Source: Geodermatophilus sabuli (GTDB taxonomy: Bacteria > Actinomycetota > Actinomycetes > Mycobacteriales > Geodermatophilaceae). From it: a stretch of DNA of 64,000 nt. Position numbers and translations under genes: made by a program. The first letter of the stretch is position 1; every line of letters begins with the position of its first letter. Shown here piece by piece: positions 59,391 through 64,000 of the stretch. The stretch lies in the NCBI RefSeq assembly GCF_900215145.1, contig NZ_OBDO01000012.1, positions 62,001 to 126,000 of the forward strand, in the 5' to 3' direction. The notes under the pieces are model-generated. The model did no database searches. It was not told the DNA's origin and saw only the letters and a program-made list of their open reading frames with translations.

Positions 59391-62230
59391 CACCGGTCGA
59401 CGCCGGCCTCCGGGTTCACCTCGGGTGCGGGCTCGATGCCCGGCGGCAGGATCTGCGGGCCGGCCTCGGCCGGCCGGGGCTCGGTCTGGGTGTGCAGGCG
59501 GACGGCGAGCAGGGCGACGTCGTCCTCCGCGTCCGGCAGGAACAGCCGCTCGAGCACGAGGTCGCAGAGGGCCTCCAGCGGCAGGTCCGCGTACTCGCAC
59601 AGCACCGCCAGCAGCGCGTCGGTGCCGGCGTCGAGGTCCCAGCCGCGGCGCTCGACCAGCCCGTCGGTGTAGAGGAACACGGTCGAGCCGGCCGGGAGGT
59701 CCACCAACCGGTCCGACCGTGGCGTCGACGGGTCCACCCCGAGCAGCAGGTCCGCGGGCAGCCCGTCGAGGACCCGCACCTCCCCGTCGGGGGAGAGGAC
59801 CACCGGGGGCGGGTGTCCCGCGCTCGACCAGCGCAGGCGGGTCCGGTCCAGCCGCAGGTCGGCGTCCTCCTGCTCCAGGCGCGCGACCAGCGAGGTGGCC
59901 ACGGTGTCCAGGGCGAGCCCGCGGATGGCGCGGTCGAGCTCGGCCAGCACCTGCGACGGCGCGGCGCCGCTGGAGTAGCTGATGCCCCGCAGCAGGCCGC
60001 GCAGCTGCCCCATGGCCGCCGCGGCCCGGCTGTCGTGGCCGACGACGTCGCCGATGGCCAGCACGGTGGCGCCGCCGGCCTCCAGGAACGCGTCGTACCA
60101 GTCGCCGCCGATCTCCGCGCCCGCCGCGGCCGGCACGTACCGGACGACGATCTCGCAGTGGTCCGGCTCCGGCGGGGCGGTGAGCATGCTGTGCTGCAGG
60201 GCGTCGGCCAGCACGCGCTGCTGCCCGTAGAGGCGGGCGTGGTGCAGGGCCAGCCCGGCCCGCCGGCCCACCTCCACGGCGGTGTCGATCTCGGCCTGGG
60301 CGTGCGGCGCCCTGCCCGGGCCGCCGAACAGCCCGAGCGCCCCGAGGGTCTGGCCGCGGGCGACGAGCGGGACGATCACGCCCGAGGCGACGCCCAGCCG
60401 GTCCAGCAGCTGCCGCGTGGCCGCCTCGGGCAGGGCGGCCTCGATGCGCGCCACGTCGATCTCCGGCAGCACCAGCGGCCGGCCGGTACGGGTCACGACG
60501 CGGGCCGCCGCCTGCTCCGTCATCACCGTGACCATCGAGTGCACGTACAGCTCGAGCTCTGCCCGCAGCGCCGGGTCACGGTGCGCCGAGGCCATCTCGT
60601 GCATGCGGCCCTGCTCGTCGGTGACCACCAGCCAGCACCAGTCCCCGAGGGTCGGGACGACGAGGTCGGCGAGCTGGCCGACCTGCTGGCTGATGTCGAG
60701 GCTGCCCGACAGCACCCGCCCGGCGTCGGCGAGCAGCTGCAGCCGGGAGTTGGCCGCGGCCATCGCGGCGACGGCCTCGGCGCGGACCCGGTCGGCCTGC
60801 AGGCGGGACGTGGTGAGCGCGATCTGCGCGGCGAACGCCTCGAGCAGCTCGACGTCGGGCTCGGTGAAGCTGTGCTCGGTGGTCCAGACGACGGTGAAGC
60901 TGCCGATCAGCCGGCCCTCGACGCGCAGCGGGAAGGTCGCCAGCGCACGGGTACCCAGCACATCGTTGATGCCGGCGAGCCGCGGGAACCGCGCCTCGGC
61001 CGACGCCGCGTCGGCGAACAGCATCCGCTCCCCGTGCTCGGCCACGTACTGGATGGGGAGCTCGTCGTCGTCCATCGGGACGCCGCCCGGCGGCAGGACG
61101 ACGTCGGCCTCGGTGGCCACCACCTCGAGGATCCGGCGGGTGAGGTGCAGGTAGAGCCGGCCGTCCTCCGGGTCGCGGGTGGCCAGGCCGATCGCGTCCG
61201 CGCCGAGCACACGCGCGCCGCGGAGCGCGATCTCGGCCAGCTGCGGGATGCGGGTGGCGTTGGCCAGCTCGGCGGCCACCTCCGCGATCGCCGCGGCCCG
61301 CTGCACCGCCGACATGCGCCGCGCCGCCTCCTCGCGGGCGGCGGTGACGTCGATGACCGTGCCCAGTACCCGCACCGGTTCGCCGCGCGGGTCGGTGATC
61401 ACCCGGCCGCGGGACACCGTCCACACGACACCGCCGTCGACCCGGCACATCCGCGCCTCGATCATGAACGCCGAGCGCTGCGCGATCGCCGACCGCATGG
61501 CCTCGGCCACGGCGGCCTGGTCGTCAGGGTGCACGTGATCGGCCAGCACCTCCTCGAGCGAGTCGTGCTCGACGGCGCCGTCCAGACCGAAGAGGGCCGC
61601 GCAGCGCTCGTCCCAGCGCATCGCCCCGGTGCGCAGGTCCCGCTCCCAGATGCCGATGGAGCTGGCCTCCAGGGCGATGTCCAGCCGGGCCAGCGAGGTG
61701 CCGATCGCCGTCCGGGCGGCCGACAGCTCCAGCTCGGCGATCACCGAGGCCGCCAGCTGCTCCAGCAGCGCGGCGTCGTTGACCGACCAGGCGCGCGGCA
61801 CGGGGTCGTACACGGCGAGGACGCCGACGACGTGCCCGGAGTCCGCGACCAGCGGCACGCCCAGGTAGGCGGCGACCTGGCCCGAGGTCACGGCCGGCAG
61901 GTCGGCCACCGCGGACAGCGCCGCGGCGTCGGGCACGACCAGCGGCGCCCCGCGGCGCACGGTGATCGCGGAGATGGCGCCGGTCAGCAGGGCCGGGCCG
62001 CCGATGACGCCCGGCGGCAGGCCGTACCCGCCGACGACGGTGTCCTGGTCGGTGAGGATGGTGACCTTGGCGTGACCGGCGCCCACCAGCCGGGCGGCCA
62101 GGGCGGAGAGCCGGTCGAAGGCGGCCGGGCCCGCGACCTCGACCAGCAGCCGGCGGGCGGCGGCGATGCGGTGGGGGTCGCGGAGGACGTCGACCCCCCG
62201 CGGCAACGGGGACGGCAACGGCGACGCCAT
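59390..62230 (-). CDS. PAS/GAF sensor with C-terminal SpoIIE-type PP2C phosphatase
   Basis: A 946-residue cytoplasmic protein. Domains in order: GAF (~30-165), PAS (~175-295; SSIGIWERDLRTGAMRWDERC), GAF (~310-465), GAF (~485-650), and a SpoIIE/RsbU phosphatase (~665-890). The phosphatase has GGDWYDA, AIGDVVGHDSRAAAAM, YTDGLVERR and DDVALLAVR, the metal-binding Asp set. Such proteins dephosphorylate STAS antagonists in response to a signal, freeing a sigma factor. ATG 62230 has AGGGGGAG upstream and is preferred to the ATG at 62287. A possible partner is the Ser-bearing STAS protein at 14420, but distance makes this a guess. Confidence 0.88.
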   Translation of the reverse strand: MASPLPSPLPRGVDVLRDPHRIAAARRLLVEVAGPAAFDRLSALAARLVGAGHAKVTILTDQDTVVGGYGLPPGVIGGPALLTGAISAITVRRGAPLVVPDAAALSAVADLPAVTSGQVAAYLGVPLVADSGHVVGVLAVYDPVPRAWSVNDAALLEQLAASVIAELELSAARTAIGTSLARLDIALEASSIGIWERDLRTGAMRWDERCAALFGLDGAVEHDSLEEVLADHVHPDDQAAVAEAMRSAIAQRSAFMIEARMCRVDGGVVWTVSRGRVITDPRGEPVRVLGTVIDVTAAREEAARRMSAVQRAAAIAEVAAELANATRIPQLAEIALRGARVLGADAIGLATRDPEDGRLYLHLTRRILEVVATEADVVLPPGGVPMDDDELPIQYVAEHGERMLFADAASAEARFPRLAGINDVLGTRALATFPLRVEGRLIGSFTVVWTTEHSFTEPDVELLEAFAAQIALTTSRLQADRVRAEAVAAMAAANSRLQLLADAGRVLSGSLDISQQVGQLADLVVPTLGDWCWLVVTDEQGRMHEMASAHRDPALRAELELYVHSMVTVMTEQAAARVVTRTGRPLVLPEIDVARIEAALPEAATRQLLDRLGVASGVIVPLVARGQTLGALGLFGGPGRAPHAQAEIDTAVEVGRRAGLALHHARLYGQQRVLADALQHSMLTAPPEPDHCEIVVRYVPAAAGAEIGGDWYDAFLEAGGATVLAIGDVVGHDSRAAAAMGQLRGLLRGISYSSGAAPSQVLAELDRAIRGLALDTVATSLVARLEQEDADLRLDRTRLRWSSAGHPPPVVLSPDGEVRVLDGLPADLLLGVDPSTPRSDRLVDLPAGSTVFLYTDGLVERRGWDLDAGTDALLAVLCEYADLPLEALCDLVLERLFLPDAEDDVALLAVRLHTQTEPRPAEAGPQILPPGIEPAPEVNPEAGVDR

Positions 62231-62415
62231 GCTCTCCCCCTCCGCTGCTGCAGCGGACCCCGTGCGCTGACCGCGAGACTGGTCCATGCTGTCACGCTCG
62301 CCGGAGCCGCCCCCGGACCGGATCCCGGGCGCGTCACCGGTGTTGCTCCCCCACCGGGGTGAGCGCCCGCCACGGGCCGGTCAAGCCGTCCTCCGGGCGG
62401 GTCGATGGGGTCGGC

Positions 62416-63510
62416 ATGTCGGTGACCCGCACGAGCACCCTCCCGGACTGCCGTCCGCTGCTCGCCGACCCCGACGACCTGACGCTGGTGTTCCAGCCGA
62501 TCGTCGACCTGTCCGCCGCCCGGGTCGCCGGGTACGAGGCGCTGTCCCGCTTCCCGGGCACCGCGGGCCTCGACGTGTGGTTCGCCGCCGCGGCCGAGTG
62601 CGGCCGGGCCGCCGAGCTCGAGGCGCTGGCCATCACCAAGTCCCTGGCCGCCGTCCCGTTCCTGCCCGGCGACACGTTCCTGACCGTCAACGTCAGCCCC
62701 CACCTGCTCGGCACCGAGCCGGTGCAGGAGGCGCTGGCCACCCGCCCGGACCTCACCCGGGTCGTCGTCGAGCTCACCGAGCACACCCCCGTCGACGACC
62801 TGGTGGCCCTGCGCCGCCAGGCCGACGAGCTGCGCTCCCGCGGCGCGCTCATCGCCCTGGACGACGCCGGCTCCGGCTACTCGGGACTGCAGCAGATGGC
62901 CACCGTCCGGCCGCAGCTGGTCAAGCTCGACCGCGCGCTGGTGACCGGCATCGACACCGACCCGGTCCGCTCGGCGCTGACCGAGATGGTCGGCGAGTTC
63001 GCGGGCCGGATCGACGCCTGGCTGCTGGCCGAGGGGATCGAGACCACCGGTGAGCTGGCCGCCTCCATCCGCCTCGGGGTCCCGCTGGGCCAGGGGTGGG
63101 TGCTCGGCCGCCCGGGCCCCGACTTCGCCCCGCTGGCCCCGGAGGTCGTGCGGCTCGTGCAGACCCAGGTCGCCCGGGCGCGGCTGACCGACAGCGTGGC
63201 GAGCCTGCTGCGGCCGGTGCGCCAGTGCAGCGCGGGCGAGTCCACGCCCGGCGTCGCGCCGGCGGTGCTGGTGGGGGACCTGGGGAACCCGGTGGGGCTG
63301 CTGCTGGCCGACGCACGGACCGGCGCGACGTTCACCGCGCCGGTGTCGCTGCGGGTGCACCCGTCCGGGGGCGTCACCGAGACCCTGCAGCGAGCGCTGA
63401 CCCGCCCACCGGCGCACCGTTTCGACCCCGTCGTCTGCACCGACCCCACCGGCACCGTCGTCGGCCTGCTGCGGGTCGAGGACCTCGCCTCGGCCGCCGC
63501 CGCGCGCTGA
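62416..63510 (+). CDS. EAL-domain protein (c-di-GMP phosphodiesterase)
   Basis: A 364-residue protein with an EAL domain at ~20-245: EAL at 41-43 (GYEALSRF), Asn92 in VNVSPHLL, Glu122 in TEHTP, DD at 149-150 (ALDDAGSGYSGL), Lys170 in KLDRA, Glu206 in AEGIET and Gln226. All metal-binding and catalytic residues of active enzymes are present. The remaining ~120 residues (VARARLTDSVASLL ... VAPAVLVGDLGNPVGLLLADARTG) may be a degenerate CBS-like input domain. ATG 62416 is preferred to 62359. Opposes the GGDEF protein at 10220-11266 in function. Confidence 0.87.
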   Translation: MSVTRTSTLPDCRPLLADPDDLTLVFQPIVDLSAARVAGYEALSRFPGTAGLDVWFAAAAECGRAAELEALAITKSLAAVPFLPGDTFLTVNVSPHLLGTEPVQEALATRPDLTRVVVELTEHTPVDDLVALRRQADELRSRGALIALDDAGSGYSGLQQMATVRPQLVKLDRALVTGIDTDPVRSALTEMVGEFAGRIDAWLLAEGIETTGELAASIRLGVPLGQGWVLGRPGPDFAPLAPEVVRLVQTQVARARLTDSVASLLRPVRQCSAGESTPGVAPAVLVGDLGNPVGLLLADARTGATFTAPVSLRVHPSGGVTETLQRALTRPPAHRFDPVVCTDPTGTVVGLLRVEDLASAAAAR

Positions 63511-63620
63511 GAGACGCCCCCCTGCCCCGACCGCTCGCACGCCCGCGGCGGGGTCCTGCAGGAGAGCCACCGACCGCCCGCACGGGCGACCCGGCCGGCA
63601 CCACCCGACAAGGAGTTCCC

Positions 63621-63794
63621 ATGAAGACCTTCGCCTGCGGCGACGTCATCCCCGGCTGCAGCGCCCGCTTCTCCGCCGTCGACGAGGGCGGCATCCTCTC
63701 CGCCGTCGCCGGCCACGCCGCCGCCGACCACGGCGTCACCGACGTCACCCCGGAGCTGGTCGCGGCCGTCCGCAGTCACATCCGCGCGGCCTGA
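63621..63794 (+). CDS. DUF1059-domain small protein
   Basis: A 57-residue protein (MKTFACGDVIPGCSARFSAV ... ILSAVAGHAAADHGV) of the DUF1059 type, usually 55-60 residues with two conserved Cys and a His. Possible metal binding; function unknown. ATG 63621 has AAGGAG 5 bases upstream. A long hairpin follows the stop. Confidence 0.8.
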   Translation: MKTFACGDVIPGCSARFSAVDEGGILSAVAGHAAADHGVTDVTPELVAAVRSHIRAA

Positions 63795-63802
63795 CGCCGG
63801 GA

Positions 63803-63846
63803 TGGAGGAGATCCGCGGGGAGGGTGACGCCCGCGGATCTCCTCCA
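63803..63846 (+). terminator. Strong hairpin after the DUF1059 gene
   Basis: 17 base pairs (TGGAGGAGATCCGCGGG at 63803-63819 with its complement at 63830-63846) and a 10-base loop, between two convergent stop codons. Confidence 0.88.
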
Positions 63847-63851
63847 CCAGG

Positions 63852-64000
63852 TCAGGACGAGGCGTCGGTGAGCAGCTGCCGCTCGTCGTCGGTCAGCACG
63901 AGGTCCTGCATCGGCAGCAGGTCGGCCAGCTGCTCGACCGACCGGCCGCTGGCGATCGGCGCGACGACGGTCGGCTGGTCGGCCAGCCAGCGCAGCGCCA
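63852..64000 (-). CDS. Aldo/keto reductase, C-terminal end (cut by window edge)
   Basis: The last 48 codons of a gene entering from the right, reading ALRWLADQPTVVAPIASGRS, then VEQLADLLPMQDLVLTDDER and QLLTDASS-stop at 63852. This matches the C-terminus of aldo/keto reductases of the YdhF/AKR11 type (NADPH-binding helix and terminal helix). Nothing more can be said from the fragment. Confidence 0.72.
   Translation of the reverse strand, partial: ALRWLADQPTVVAPIASGRSVEQLADLLPMQDLVLTDDERQLLTDASS

Overview
This 64 kb window comes from the chromosome of a very GC-rich actinomycete. Glucosyl-3-phosphoglycerate synthase (gpgS), a HelR-type RNA polymerase recycling ATPase, a DUF6510/sulfite-oxidase-like trio, an F420-type PPOX protein, SpoIIE-type phosphatase and STAS genes, many GTG starts and frequent 4-base GTGA/ATGA overlaps all point there. 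The overall style suggests Geodermatophilaceae (Blastococcus, Geodermatophilus or Modestobacter), but that is inference; no rRNA or marker gene is present. The only RNA gene is a tRNA-Ser(UGA).

Layout. 0-11 kb: housekeeping and small-metabolism genes (phosphodiesterase, gpgS, two TetR regulators, menB, exonuclease-like, Nudix, LOG and flavoprotein genes, a membrane GGDEF protein). 11-15 kb: response regulator - histidine kinase - GerMN lipoprotein operon, divergent from two coupled STAS genes. 15-23 kb: NRAMP-like transporter, CBS protein, FMN reductase, a large LuxR-type ATPase regulator, then a molybdenum oxidoreductase - flavin reductase - DUF6510 operon. 23-27 kb: a redoxin and two tandem epoxide hydrolases, with a decayed piece of a third copy. 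27-30 kb: tRNA-Ser and helR.

30-42 kb holds the most interesting block. One operon on the minus strand carries an alpha/beta hydrolase, a luciferase-like monooxygenase, a Rieske oxygenase, its reductase (frameshifted here), a gentisate-dioxygenase-like bicupin and an FAH-family hydrolase. A divergent plus-strand operon carries a flavin reductase, RibBA, an NTF2-like protein, a second hydrolase and a Crp/Fnr regulator, faced by an MHS-type transporter. CRP-like palindromes (TGTGAC-N4-GTNNCN) sit in both outward promoter regions. I read this as a self-contained aromatic degradation island: uptake, oxygenation with a local flavin supply, gentisate-type ring cleavage, and hydrolysis of the cleavage product. 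The primary substrate cannot be told. Short direct repeats at both ends suggest insertion at the 3' end of a methyltransferase gene.

42-51 kb: methyltransferase, a truncated luciferase-like gene behind a PPOX gene, a complete five-gene peptide-type ABC importer, and a GH2 glycosidase. 51-57 kb: a beta-oxidation locus (MaoC dehydratase, FabG4-type reductase, thiolase; divergent TetR and acyl-CoA oxidase) laid out like the mycobacterial htdX-fabG4-fadA2 region, except that the reductase has lost its middle in frame. 57-64 kb: an enantioselective-type amidase, a TRIC/UPF0126 channel, a large PAS/GAF/SpoIIE phosphatase, an EAL protein, a DUF1059 protein and the end of an aldo/keto reductase.

Four decayed genes (epoxide hydrolase piece, ferredoxin reductase, luciferase-like C-terminus, FabG4), several families of intergenic palindromes and two tandem-repeat loci in or next to genes make the window less uniform than its gene list suggests.
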